From: Acidobacteriaceae bacterium
GTDB taxonomy: Bacteria > Acidobacteriota > Terriglobia > Terriglobales > Acidobacteriaceae
NCBI GenBank assembly: GCA_030038195.1
Contig: JASHPJ010000013.1
Coordinates: forward strand, 1 to 44,363
Direction of reading: 5' to 3'
DNA length: 44,363 nucleotides
This document shows positions 27,301 to 35,125 of this stretch, piece after piece; within the stretch, counting starts at the first letter, position 1, and each line of letters starts with the position of its first letter. The notes below the pieces were generated by a model. That model was not told the origin of the DNA and searched no databases. It worked only from the letters and a program-made list of their open reading frames with translations. Made by a program: the position numbers and the translations under genes.

Positions 27301-28683
27301 ATGTTAGATCTGAAAGGCAAGAAGGTCCTGGTCGTCGGACTGGGCAAATCCGGTCTGGCCGCAGCGCTTTTTCTGCGCCGCAAAGGCGCACAGGTCACGG
27401 TATCCGACGTGCGCAGCGCCGAGGCGCTGGCCAAGGACATTCCCGCGCTGCTGGAAGAGGGCATTATGGTCGAGGCCGGCGGCCACGGTCTGCTGACCTT
27501 CCGCCGCCAGGACCTGATCGTGGTCAGTCCTGGCGTTCCTCTCGACACGCCTGAGCTGGCGCAGGCGCGCAATCTCGGGCTGCCCATCATCGGGGAGCTG
27601 GAGCTGGCGGCGCGCTTCCTCAAAGGGCGCATCCTGGCCATCACCGGCTCCAACGGCAAAACCACCACCACCACCCTGGCCGGCGAGATTCTGCAGGAAG
27701 GCGGCCTGCGCACGCTGGTGGGCGGCAACATCGGCGTGCCGGTGGTAAGCCTGATCGAAGAGAGCACGGACGATACCTGGTCGGTGCTTGAAGTATCGAG
27801 TTTCCAGCTTGAGAGCACGCAGGAGTTCCGTCCGGCCATCGCCGTGATCCTGAACATCACGCCTGACCATCTCGACCGCCATGGCAGCTTTGAAAACTAC
27901 GCGCGGGCCAAAGAGCACATCTTCGCGTGCCAGCAGGCAGGCGACTTCCTGGTGCTGAACGCGGATAACACACGCACAGCCGAAACCGCCGCGCGCGCCG
28001 ACAGCCAGGTCTACTGGTTTTCCATCGAGCACAAGGTGCGGCAGGGAGCGTGGATCGAAACCGGCTATGTGGTCTTCTGCGCCGCGCCAGGGGCGGAGGC
28101 CGAGCAGGTGATGCCGCTGGGCAAGATTCCGCTCAAGGGCGAGCACAACGTGGAAAACGTGCTGGCCGCGGTGTGCGCCGCGCGGCTGGCCGGCGTGTCA
28201 GCCGAGGCCATTCGCCGTGCGATCGAGAAGTTCAAGGCCGTCGAGCACCGGCTGGAGTACGTGGCCACGCTGCAGGGCGTGGACTTCTACAACGACTCCA
28301 AGGCCACCAACGTGGACGCGACGGCCAAGGCAGTCGCTGCATTCTCTTCGGGGATTCACCTGATTCTCGGCGGAAAGGACAAGGGCTCGGACTACACCGC
28401 GCTTTCGCCGTTGCTGCGCGAGCGCGTGCGTGCCGTTTATACCATCGGCTCGGCCGCGGAAAAGATCGAGTCGCAGTTGCGTGGCGTAGTTTCAATGCAC
28501 TCCTGCGGCACGCTCGACGGCGCGGTAAACGCAGCAGCCGCAGCCGCGCGCCCCGGCGAAGTGGTGTTGCTGGCTCCGGCCTGCTCCAGCTTTGACCAGT
28601 TTGAGAACTATGAGCATCGCGGCCGCGTGTTCAAAGAACTCGTGAACCGCCGTGGTGGTGGAGCAGCATGGCCAAGCGAGTAG
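27301..28683 (+). CDS. murD: UDP-N-acetylmuramoylalanine-D-glutamate ligase MurD
   Basis: 460 residues; cytosolic ATP-dependent ligase adding D-Glu to UDP-MurNAc-Ala. The Rossmann N-domain is VLVVGLGKSGLAAALFL. The ATP-binding P-loop is ITGSNGKTTTTTL (about residues 115-127), then EVSSFQLEST and ITPDHLDRHGS. The C-terminal ligase domain has HRLEYVATLQGVDFYNDSKA and LILGGKDKGSDY. The end of the gene overlaps ftsW by 16 bp, implying translational coupling. Confidence 0.98.
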   Translation: MLDLKGKKVLVVGLGKSGLAAALFLRRKGAQVTVSDVRSAEALAKDIPALLEEGIMVEAGGHGLLTFRRQDLIVVSPGVPLDTPELAQARNLGLPIIGELELAARFLKGRILAITGSNGKTTTTTLAGEILQEGGLRTLVGGNIGVPVVSLIEESTDDTWSVLEVSSFQLESTQEFRPAIAVILNITPDHLDRHGSFENYARAKEHIFACQQAGDFLVLNADNTRTAETAARADSQVYWFSIEHKVRQGAWIETGYVVFCAAPGAEAEQVMPLGKIPLKGEHNVENVLAAVCAARLAGVSAEAIRRAIEKFKAVEHRLEYVATLQGVDFYNDSKATNVDATAKAVAAFSSGIHLILGGKDKGSDYTALSPLLRERVRAVYTIGSAAEKIESQLRGVVSMHSCGTLDGAVNAAAAAARPGEVVLLAPACSSFDQFENYEHRGRVFKELVNRRGGGAAWPSE

Positions 28684-29762
28684 GCGTGGACAAATGGCTC
28701 TTTTTCACCACGCTTCTGCTGGTGGTGGTGGGGCTGGCCATGGTCTTTTCCGCGTCGGCCGTGGTGGCGCAGGCACGCTATCACTCGGAGTTTGAGGATG
28801 TAGGCCGCCAGGCGGGATGGGCCGTCGCCGGCGTGCTTGCGCTGGTGATCCTCATGCAGGTGGACTCGAGCCGCTACAACTCACCACGCTTCATCTATCC
28901 GGCATTGGCCATCACCACCGTGCTGCTGGTTGCAGTCTTCTTCTTTCCCGGCTCGCACAACACGCATCGCTGGATCCGCTTCGGCGGCCACTTCACCTTT
29001 CAGCCGTCGGAGATCGCCAAGCCGGTGCTGGTGCTGTTTCTGGCCTGGTTTCTGCACTCGCGCCTGGATGCCATACGTGACTGGAAACACACGCTGCTGC
29101 GCGCGGCCATTATCCCGCTGGTATTTATGGCGCTGGTGGTCAAGCAGCCCGACCTGGGCACGGCGCTGGTGCTGGCTGGCATTACCGCCATGATGCTGGT
29201 GCTGGCCGGCATGGAGTGGAAGTATCTCTTCAGCGCAATCTGCGCCACGCTGCCCATTCTGTGTGTGCTCCTGTTCATGGTGGCCTGGCGCCGCCAGCGC
29301 ATGCTGGTTTTCCTGCACCCCGACACCGATCCGCTGGGCGCCGGCTACCATATCAACCAGTCGCTCATCGCCGTAGGCACCGGCGGGCTTACCGGCCGTG
29401 GCTACATGGAGGGCATTCAGAAGCTGTTTTACCTGCCCGAAGCGCCCACCGACTTCATCTTCGCCAACATTGCCGAGGAGCTTGGCTTCATCGGAGCCAT
29501 CTCGATTCTTACGCTCTTTGTAATCTTTGGTATCCGCGGGCTGCGCGCCGCCTTTCGCTCGCAGGACCCGTTTTCGCGGCTGATCGCCTTCGGCATCACC
29601 ACCGGCATCCTGCTGCAGGCTTTCTTCAACATGAGCGTGGTGTTATCGCTCGTGCCCAACAAGGGAATTCCGCTGCCGCTCATCTCTTCGGGCGGCACGT
29701 CGCTGTTTGTTACGCTGGCCAGCATCGGGATTCTCCTCAACGTTTCCAAAAAGGTCGAGTGA
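28668..29762 (+). CDS. ftsW: SEDS-family lipid II flippase/glycosyltransferase FtsW
   Basis: 364 residues, multi-pass inner-membrane SEDS protein, the septal peptidoglycan polymerase that works with a class B PBP. Family marks include LVVVGLAMVFSASAV in TM1, RWIRFGGHFTFQPSEIAKPVL (Arg-Trp and PSE(I/L)AK), KQPDLGTALVL, LGAGYHINQSLIAVGTGGL, GRG, PTDFIFANIAEELGFIG and PLISSGGTSL near the end. GGAG is 4 nt before the ATG. The stop is immediately followed by a 6-bp hairpin (29762-29777). It lies between murD and murG as in most dcw clusters. Confidence 0.97.
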   Translation: MAKRVGVDKWLFFTTLLLVVVGLAMVFSASAVVAQARYHSEFEDVGRQAGWAVAGVLALVILMQVDSSRYNSPRFIYPALAITTVLLVAVFFFPGSHNTHRWIRFGGHFTFQPSEIAKPVLVLFLAWFLHSRLDAIRDWKHTLLRAAIIPLVFMALVVKQPDLGTALVLAGITAMMLVLAGMEWKYLFSAICATLPILCVLLFMVAWRRQRMLVFLHPDTDPLGAGYHINQSLIAVGTGGLTGRGYMEGIQKLFYLPEAPTDFIFANIAEELGFIGAISILTLFVIFGIRGLRAAFRSQDPFSRLIAFGITTGILLQAFFNMSVVLSLVPNKGIPLPLISSGGTSLFVTLASIGILLNVSKKVE

Positions 29763-29786
29763 CCGGCGCGTGCCGGTTTGCGTTCC

Positions 29787-30905
29787 ATGGCTAAAGGGGA
29801 AGGCTTGGCGGAACTCCGGATTCTCATCGCCGGCGGCGGCACAGGTGGCCACATCATTCCCGCACTGGCCGTGGCCCGCGAGCTGGTGAACCGTCACCGG
29901 GCAGATGTGCTCTTTGTGGGCACGGCGCGCGGTCTGGAAAACCGCCTGGTTCCGCAGGCTGGATTCAATCTGCGTCTCATCGAAGTGGGGCCGCTCAACA
30001 ACGTCTCGCTGGCCACGCGCATGCGCACCGTTCTCGAGCTGCCCGGCAGCTTTTTCGAGTGCCGGCGCATTCTGCGCGAGTTCGTGCCTGGCGCAGTGCT
30101 GGGCGTGGGTGGCTATGCCTCCGGTCCGGGGATGGCTGCGGCGCTGCTGCTCGGCATTCCGGCCATGGTTCTGGAGCCGAACGCCATGCCCGGCCTGGCC
30201 AACCGGCTGGTGGGCAAGCGCGTGCAGGCCGCGGCGGTGAACTTCGCTTCGGCTGCAGCCTGGTTTCGCAACGCTGAGGTTACAGGCATTCCCGTACGGC
30301 CGGAGTTCTTCACGCTCGAGCCGCCCGCTGGCAAAGATCCACACCTGCTGGTCTTTGGCGGATCGCAGGGTGCGCGGCTCTTCAATACGCATCTGCCCCA
30401 GATCGTTCCGGCGCTGCTCGACGCGGTTCCGGGACTCACCGTGCTGCACCAGAGCGGCGCACGCAACTTTGAGGTCACGCAGTCGACTTACGAGGCCAGC
30501 GGCGCCGACCCCTCCCGCTGGCAGGTGAAGGCGTTTCTCGACGACATGCCGGCGCGGTTTGCGCAGGCCCACCTGGTCATGTCACGCAGCGGAGCCTCGA
30601 CCGTGGCCGAACTGGCCGCCGCAGGCAAGCCGGCTTTGCTGGTGCCTTTTGCCGCCGCGGCCGACGAGCACCAGCGCCGCAACGCCGAGGTGATGCAGGC
30701 CGCCGGGGCCGCGGTCATGCTGCAGGAGAAGGATATCGAAACCCCAGGTCTGCTGCTCAAAACTCTCCGTGAGCTGCTTGCCGACTCCGAACGGCTGGCG
30801 GTCATGGCCCAGGCCGCCCGGACCCAGGCGCATCCGGCTGCCGCCGAGCATATTGCCGACCGGCTGGCTGCGCTGGCGGCGCACGGCGTGCGCCAGACGG
30901 CCTGA
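29787..30905 (+). CDS. murG: Lipid II synthase MurG (UDP-GlcNAc transferase)
   Basis: 372 residues; GT-B glycosyltransferase at the inner face of the membrane adding GlcNAc to lipid I. Motifs: LIAGGGTGGHIIPALAVA (donor/acceptor G-loop), GVGGYASGPGM, LEPNAMPGLANRLV, GGSQGARLFN and the UDP-GlcNAc site SRSGASTVAELAAAGKPALL with PFAAAADEHQRRNA. The ATG at 29787 is taken; an in-frame TTG nine bases earlier is possible. It is the last gene before the interruption of the dcw cluster; murC follows 2.7 kb later. Confidence 0.97.
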   Translation: MAKGEGLAELRILIAGGGTGGHIIPALAVARELVNRHRADVLFVGTARGLENRLVPQAGFNLRLIEVGPLNNVSLATRMRTVLELPGSFFECRRILREFVPGAVLGVGGYASGPGMAAALLLGIPAMVLEPNAMPGLANRLVGKRVQAAAVNFASAAAWFRNAEVTGIPVRPEFFTLEPPAGKDPHLLVFGGSQGARLFNTHLPQIVPALLDAVPGLTVLHQSGARNFEVTQSTYEASGADPSRWQVKAFLDDMPARFAQAHLVMSRSGASTVAELAAAGKPALLVPFAAAADEHQRRNAEVMQAAGAAVMLQEKDIETPGLLLKTLRELLADSERLAVMAQAARTQAHPAAAEHIADRLAALAAHGVRQTA

Positions 30906-30948
30906 GCAACGGGCATTTATCCATTCCAGCATCCATTCCAGGACCAAC

Positions 30949-30979
30949 AAAAAGACCCGCCTGCCGAAGCAAGCGGGTC
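30949..30979 (-). terminator. Rho-independent terminator of the Gly/Tyr-rich protein gene
   Basis: Minus strand: GACCCGC (30979-30973) pairs with GCGGGTC (30960-30954); four more pairs extend the stem to 11 bp closed by a TTCG tetraloop, followed directly by TTTTT (30953-30949). It begins 26 bp after the stop of the gene at 31005-31562 and also lies after murG, so it may act on both strands. Confidence 0.88.
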
Positions 30980-31004
30980 AATTCAGTTGCAATGCCGATT
31001 AGAC

Positions 31005-31562
31005 TTACCGGCGTCCACCGCCGCCATGGAAGCCTCCGCCTCCGCCGCCGTGGAATCCACCGCTAAAGCCGCCACCGCCGTGGAAGCCGCCGCCGCTGGC
31101 GTATCCATGGGCCACGCCGCCGGCATAACCGCGTGCTGCGCCGCCGGCATAGCCGCGTGCCACGCCACCCGCATAACCGCGTGCCACGCCGCCCGCGTAA
31201 CCACGGCCCACATAGCCGCTGCGTCCGCCGTAGGCGTAACCGCCGCGGTATCCATAACCGCCACGATATCCATAGGCGCCGCCGTAGTACCCACCACGAT
31301 AGCCCCAGCCCCAGTGATACCAGGGGCCCGCGCCGATGAACACGCCGCCCATAAACCAGTCAGGGCCGTAATAGCCATAAGGCGCGCAGGCGTAAGGATA
31401 ATAGGGGTAATAGCCCCATTCGCAGTCCGGTGGACCGTAATAATAAGGGGCGGCGACGACCGCCGGGCCCACGCCGATTCCCACTGCGACCTGGGAGTGG
31501 GCTGTTGCCGCGAACGGCACAGCCAAAAGCATTGCCAGCAAAGCGAAGCGGATATACCGCAT
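31005..31562 (-). CDS. Exported Tyr/Gly-rich repeat protein
   Basis: 185 residues. A signal peptide is evident (MRYIRFALLAMLLAVPFAAT, cleavage near AHSQ). The mature N-terminal part is aromatic (YYYGPPDCEWGYYPYYPYAC, then PDWFMGGVFIGAGPWYHWGWGY), a block shared from memory with many small acidobacterial and proteobacterial exported proteins. Residues 120-152 are four copies of the octapeptide RGYAGGVA, and the tail is Gly/His/Phe-rich (FHGGGG). The sequence suggests an extracellular or cell-surface low-complexity protein; no function can be assigned. AAGGAGG 5 nt before the ATG supports strong translation. It is transcribed opposite to the dcw genes and ends at a clean terminator. Confidence 0.8.
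   Translation of the reverse strand: MRYIRFALLAMLLAVPFAATAHSQVAVGIGVGPAVVAAPYYYGPPDCEWGYYPYYPYACAPYGYYGPDWFMGGVFIGAGPWYHWGWGYRGGYYGGAYGYRGGYGYRGGYAYGGRSGYVGRGYAGGVARGYAGGVARGYAGGAARGYAGGVAHGYASGGGFHGGGGFSGGFHGGGGGGFHGGGGRR
31107..31205. repeat. 24-bp coding repeats in the Tyr/Gly-rich protein
   Basis: Four in-frame 24-bp units encode RGYAGGVA-type octapeptides (residues 120-152 of the minus-strand gene), with small substitutions. Confidence 0.8.
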
Positions 31563-31879
31563 AACATCCTCCTTGTGCCGTCAGGCTTCGAATCCTGACC
31601 CGGAGTCGACCTCCGCTTTCGGCACCCTCCGGCCTCTCTTTGCTCTCGTTCGGCCGGCTCTGTCTTATAAGACCACAATTCCGAAAATTAGTTGCGTTTT
31701 CTTCGCGCGATCTTTTAGCGCGGCGTAACCTGCGTCACCACCCTGTATTTACATGATGGAAAGAGATTTGACGGATTGGCCGGCCTTGCCGGGCGTGCCT
31801 GCTGGAGGTTGGGAAAAAGGCATAAAAAAGCGGCCTCCCGGTTCGGAGAGGCCGCGTCACTCAGGCAGCAGAAGGAGAG
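31563..31879. other. 317-bp intergenic region between two exported-protein genes
   Basis: Holds the upstream region of the Tyr/Gly-rich gene and the terminator of the gene at 31880 (31824-31855). The dyad GTCTTATAAGAC at 31662-31673 contains a -10-like TTATAA about 100 bp before the start, without a clear -35 partner. No further gene is supported. Confidence 0.5.
31824..31855 (-). terminator. Rho-independent terminator of the YXWGXW-like protein gene
   Basis: Minus strand: GCGGCCTC (31855-31848) pairs perfectly with GAGGCCGC (31837-31830) and is followed by TTTTTT (31829-31824). It begins 25 bp after the stop of the gene at 31880-32197. Confidence 0.9.
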
Positions 31880-32197
31880 CTACCTGCGAAAACCGCCGTG
31901 GTCGAAGCGATGATCAACGAAGCGATGGTCGTAGTACGGCCCATGCCATCCATAGCCGCCGCGAACAACCACGCCAAAGCGCGGTTCGGGTGCGCGCCAG
32001 AATCCCGGCACCCAGTAGCCGTTGGCATAGTAGCCGGCGACCCACGCATACCCCGGTCCAGGGCAGGGCGGCACATAGGCCGGCGCGCCAACGTAAACTC
32101 CCAATCCGATTCTTGCCGCGTTTGCCTGGGTTGCGCCCAGACCGAGGGTTCCCGCTGCGAATGCAATCGCCAACATCCACTTCTTCATGCTGCCCAT
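31880..32197 (-). CDS. Small exported YXWGXW-like protein
   Basis: 105 residues with a signal peptide (KKWMLAIAFAAGTLGLGATQ, cleavage after ANA). The short mature region is built from aromatic/Gly/Pro turns: CPGPGYAWVAGYYANGYWVP followed by GFWRAPEP, which recalls the YXWGXW repeat family of exported proteins, then a His/Arg/Tyr-rich tail. Function is unknown. GGAGG lies 4 nt before the ATG at 32197; a second ATG three codons in (32188) is the alternative. With its neighbour at 31005 it forms a pair of exported low-complexity genes set in the dcw cluster. Confidence 0.8.
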   Translation of the reverse strand: MGSMKKWMLAIAFAAGTLGLGATQANAARIGLGVYVGAPAYVPPCPGPGYAWVAGYYANGYWVPGFWRAPEPRFGVVVRGGYGWHGPYYDHRFVDHRFDHGGFRR

Positions 32198-32415
32198 ATT
32201 TCCTCCGTTCCAGCCGGCTCTCTTTGTGAGCCGCTCCGGCTTCTGTGCGCCTTGAGGTTTGGCTCTTGCCGCCTCCCGGCCTGCCGGTTATGTCTGATTC
32301 AACAACGGTTGCGCATGAAGGTTGCGGTGTGCCGCAAAAATAAATGGGCGCAACTTTCGCGTCGACGAAGGGTCAAAAGCGCCCCGGCTGTTGCAGGAAT
32401 AAAAAGTGGATAAGG

Positions 32416-32443
32416 TTCAGATGAGACTACAATCTGGTATAAG
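32416..32443 (+). promoter_or_regulatory. Candidate promoter of the Xre/RES toxin-antitoxin pair
   Basis: TTCAGA (32416-32421) and TATAAG (32438-32443) are separated by 16 nt, matching the consensus at 4 and 5 of 6 positions. The antitoxin ATG lies 23 nt after the -10 box, so the leader would be short. Autorepression is usual for this type of module. Confidence 0.5.
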
Positions 32444-32465
32444 ATGAACTTGAAGGTTGCCGGCT

Positions 32466-32933
32466 ATGACACGGGCCCAATCCATGCGTACACGGCAGAG
32501 AACGATCCTCCGGCGAGGAGTGTATCGCTCCTCTGCGAAGAAGCAGCCCGAAGCGGTGGCGAACTCTGTTGCCATGGCTCTGGAGGCAGAAAAAGGCATA
32601 TCCAAGGACGATGCTTCGCGGCTCTTTCAGCGTGTGGCGGTTACCTCGCCGCTTCCCATCGGCAAACTCAGGGCCGAGCTGATTCCCGACTCGAGCTGGA
32701 AGCGCGCCGGCAAGAGACTGGGGCAGCAGGCAAGCCAGACAACGGCCAGGTTGCGTCACGTGCTTGCGCTGGCTGAGCGGGTATGGGGCAACGAAGCCGA
32801 CGCAACCGAGTGGCTCAACAATCCACATGCGGAGCTGCAGGGAGCGACTCCACTGTCTATGCTGAGGACTGAAGCGGGTGGCCGCGCCGTGGAGGCATTG
32901 CTCGGTGCCTTGGAATTCGGGTTTCCCGTTTAG
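32466..32933 (+). CDS. Xre/ParS-type antitoxin (DUF2384, MbcA/ParS/Xre toxin-binding domain)
   Basis: 155 residues. The N-terminal half is helical and basic (the DNA-binding part of Xre-like antitoxins; EAEKGISKDDASRLFQRVAV). The C-terminal half is the toxin-binding domain: TARLRHVLALAERVWGNEAD, TEWLNNPHAELQGATPLSML and GGRAVEALLGALEFG, the hallmark of DUF2384. It is followed after 11 bp by a RES-domain gene, the expected toxin partner. The ATG at 32466 has AAGG 9 nt upstream; an in-frame TTG at 32457 is possible. The two genes lie between murG and murC. Confidence 0.92.
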   Translation: MTRAQSMRTRQRTILRRGVYRSSAKKQPEAVANSVAMALEAEKGISKDDASRLFQRVAVTSPLPIGKLRAELIPDSSWKRAGKRLGQQASQTTARLRHVLALAERVWGNEADATEWLNNPHAELQGATPLSMLRTEAGGRAVEALLGALEFGFPV

Positions 32934-32944
32934 CGTGAGTTCGG

Positions 32945-33379
32945 ATGATCGTCTTCCGGATGCATGGAGTGTCGCGCGACGTCTTCGATTCCACCGGATC
33001 GTTTCTGCAGCCGGGGCGATGGCATCCGCGAGGCACGCATGTGATCTACGCGGCGGAGCATGCCAGCCTTGCTGTGCTTGAAACGCTGATCCACGCCGGT
33101 GGGCACAAGATTCCGCCTCGCGCTATCACCCGCATCGAAATTCCCGACAACCTCTCGATCGAGTCTGCGGCATGGATGGAAATGCCCGCTTCGCAGGAGT
33201 TTGGCGAACGGTGGGTGAAAGAGGCGCGGAGTGCCGTTCTTCGCGTGCCGAGCATCGCCGTGAACCGGATGGAATCGAACTTCGTTCTCAATCCGCGTCA
33301 TCCTGACTTTGCGCGCATCCAACACGCCGATCCCGAGGAATTTGTCTTCAACCCGCGTTTTCTGCTGTTGTCGCAGTGA
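32945..33379 (+). CDS. RES-domain toxin
   Basis: 144 residues, RES family, toxins that degrade or transfer NAD+ and stop growth when not bound by the Xre antitoxin. The conserved Arg-Tyr-Glu residues appear as Arg25 in QPGRWHPRG, Tyr35 in HVIYAAEHASLAVLE and Glu46, in the family spacing; the Ser region is MESNFVLNPRHPDF (Ser111). The gene appears intact. It starts 11 bp after the antitoxin stop, so both are co-transcribed. The stop codon is immediately followed by heptad element A4. Confidence 0.92.
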   Translation: MIVFRMHGVSRDVFDSTGSFLQPGRWHPRGTHVIYAAEHASLAVLETLIHAGGHKIPPRAITRIEIPDNLSIESAAWMEMPASQEFGERWVKEARSAVLRVPSIAVNRMESNFVLNPRHPDFARIQHADPEEFVFNPRFLLLSQ

Positions 33380-33546
33380 GGAGATAGGGAGCAGGGAATA
33401 GGGATCAGAAGGCAGAGGGTAGAGAACAAGCCTCAAAGCCATGCCGCTGCTGAGATGCTCAACCTGCAGCTATTGAAAGAGACGAAACTATCAACTGGGT
33501 ACGGACAAACTATTCCCTATTCCCTGACCCCTATTCCCTGGCCCTG
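33380..33546. repeat. Heptad palindrome A4 (GGGAATA/CCCTGAY family) between the RES gene and murC
   Basis: The left arm from 33380 runs in 7-bp steps (GAGATAG, GGAGCAG, GGAATAG, GGATCAG and degenerating). The right arm at about 33510-33546 contains CCCTATT, CCCTGAC, CCCTATT and CCCTGG. It starts at the base after the RES stop codon and ends 22 bp before the murC ATG. Confidence 0.82.
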
Positions 33547-33568
33547 TTACATTGGAATTTCACCCTCC

Positions 33569-34969
33569 ATGTTCGCCACCTCGCAGCACGCGCACTTTGT
33601 CGGCATCGGCGGAATCGGCATGAGCGGCATTGCCGAGATTCTGCTCAGCCTGGGAATGAAGGTCTCGGGCTCCGACCTGCGCCGCAGCCCGGTCACCGAC
33701 CGGCTGGCGCAACTGGGTGCAACCATCTACGAAGGCCACGCCGCGGCAAACGTCTCCGGCGCAACGGTTGTCGTCACCAGCTCCGCTGTCCACGCGGCGA
33801 ATCCTGAAGTCCTGGAAGCCCATCGGCTCAAGATTCCCGTCATTCCGCGCGCCGAGATGCTGGCCGAGCTCATGCGCCTCAAGTACGGCATTGCCATTGC
33901 CGGCATGCATGGCAAAACCACGACCACGTCGATGGTGGCGAGCGTGCTGGCGGCAGGCGGCCTCGATCCCACGGTGGTCGTCGGCGGGCGCGTGGACGCG
34001 CTCGGCTCCAATGCGCGGCTTGGCACCACGCAGTACCTCGTGGCCGAAGCCGACGAAAGCGACCGCTCTTTCCTCAAGCTCTCGCCGATTCTCGCCGTGG
34101 TGACCAATCTTGACCGCGAGCACATGGACTGCTACAAGGACATGGCCGACGTGGAGCGGGCCTTCGTCGACTTCATGGATCGCGTGCCCTTTTATGGAGC
34201 CGTGACCGCGTGCATTGACAATCCGCTGCTCAAGGCCATTCTGCCGCGCGCCAAGCGGCGCGTGTTTACTTACGGCGTACACGCCGAGTCGTGTTACCGG
34301 CTGGAGGTTCTTGCAAGTGGGCAGGTGGGATGTTTCTCGCGTTTCCTGGTGCATGCTGCGCCGGGTCCACTTGGCCCGTTCGAGCTGCAGGTGCCCGGCC
34401 GGCACAATGTTCTCAACGCAACGGCCGCCGTGGCCATTGCGCATCAGCTTGAAGTTGCGCCGGAGAAGATCGCCGCGGGCCTCAGGAGTTTTCGCGGCGT
34501 CGATCGCCGCTTTCAGCAGCGTGGCCAGGCGCACGGCGTCACCGTGGTCGACGACTACGGCCACCACCCCACCGAGATTCGCGCCACGCTAGCCGCGGCC
34601 GGCGAGTGCGGCTACAAACGCATCCACGTTATCTTCCAGCCGCACCGGTACTCGCGCACCGCAGATTTGATGGAGCAGTTCGGCGGCGCGTTTACTGACG
34701 CCGATACAGTCATCGTGCTGCCCATCTATGCCGCCAGCGAGGGGCCGATTCCCGGCGTGACGGCGGAGCGGCTGGCCGAGCGCATTCAGGGGACGCGCGT
34801 CGAGTATGCGCCTGATTTTGACGCCGCGGTGAAAGCGGCTGTGAATACAGCGGGCCAGGGTGACCTGATCCTGACGCTGGGCGCCGGCAGCGTGAGCCAG
34901 TTAGCCCCGCAGATTCTTGCCGCGCTCGAAGGTGCTTCAACGCTTGAATCGCCGCCCCCGAGAAACTGA
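33569..34969 (+). CDS. murC: UDP-N-acetylmuramate-L-alanine ligase MurC
   Basis: 466 residues; cytosolic Mur ligase joining L-Ala to UDP-MurNAc. Motifs: [18 protein letters not shown] (Rossmann), [20 protein letters not shown]-loop [60 protein letters not shown] and [11 protein letters not shown]. The ATG at 33569 gives the family N-terminus; the frame extends 38 codons upstream only because the heptad repeat is open. A ribosome-binding site is not obvious. murB and ddl, which often lie between murC and ftsQ, are missing; ftsQ follows directly. Confidence 0.97.
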   Translation: MFATSQHAHFVGIGGIGMSGIAEILLSLGMKVSGSDLRRSPVTDRLAQLGATIYEGHAAANVSGATVVVTSSAVHAANPEVLEAHRLKIPVIPRAEMLAELMRLKYGIAIAGMHGKTTTTSMVASVLAAGGLDPTVVVGGRVDALGSNARLGTTQYLVAEADESDRSFLKLSPILAVVTNLDREHMDCYKDMADVERAFVDFMDRVPFYGAVTACIDNPLLKAILPRAKRRVFTYGVHAESCYRLEVLASGQVGCFSRFLVHAAPGPLGPFELQVPGRHNVLNATAAVAIAHQLEVAPEKIAAGLRSFRGVDRRFQQRGQAHGVTVVDDYGHHPTEIRATLAAAGECGYKRIHVIFQPHRYSRTADLMEQFGGAFTDADTVIVLPIYAASEGPIPGVTAERLAERIQGTRVEYAPDFDAAVKAAVNTAGQGDLILTLGAGSVSQLAPQILAALEGASTLESPPPRN

Positions 34970-34971
34970 CC

Positions 34972-35020
34972 TCCGATCCCCGATCTTGGGTGAACCCTGA
35001 CTCCCGACTCCTGATCCCTG
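34972..35020. repeat. Degenerate heptad tract A5 downstream of murC
   Basis: CCGATCC/CCGATCT-type units, then CCCTGAC, TCCCGAC, TCCTGAT, CCCTG. It ends in TTTTT (35021-35025). It starts 3 bp after the murC stop, so it is another repeat at a gene junction. Confidence 0.6.
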
Positions 35021-35125
35021 TTTTTCCCCGTAACGGCGCGGGTTCCCCTCGTTGGCTCTGCGGAAAATCGGCATCCAGCGCCGGGCTATAGTGAAAGCTG
35101 GCGAAACCGCGGCCACAGCACCGGC

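Noticed and set aside
29762-29777. Short hairpin after the ftsW stop as a terminator
   Set aside because: Only 6 bp and just two or three T residues follow; murG begins 24 bp later and must be co-transcribed.
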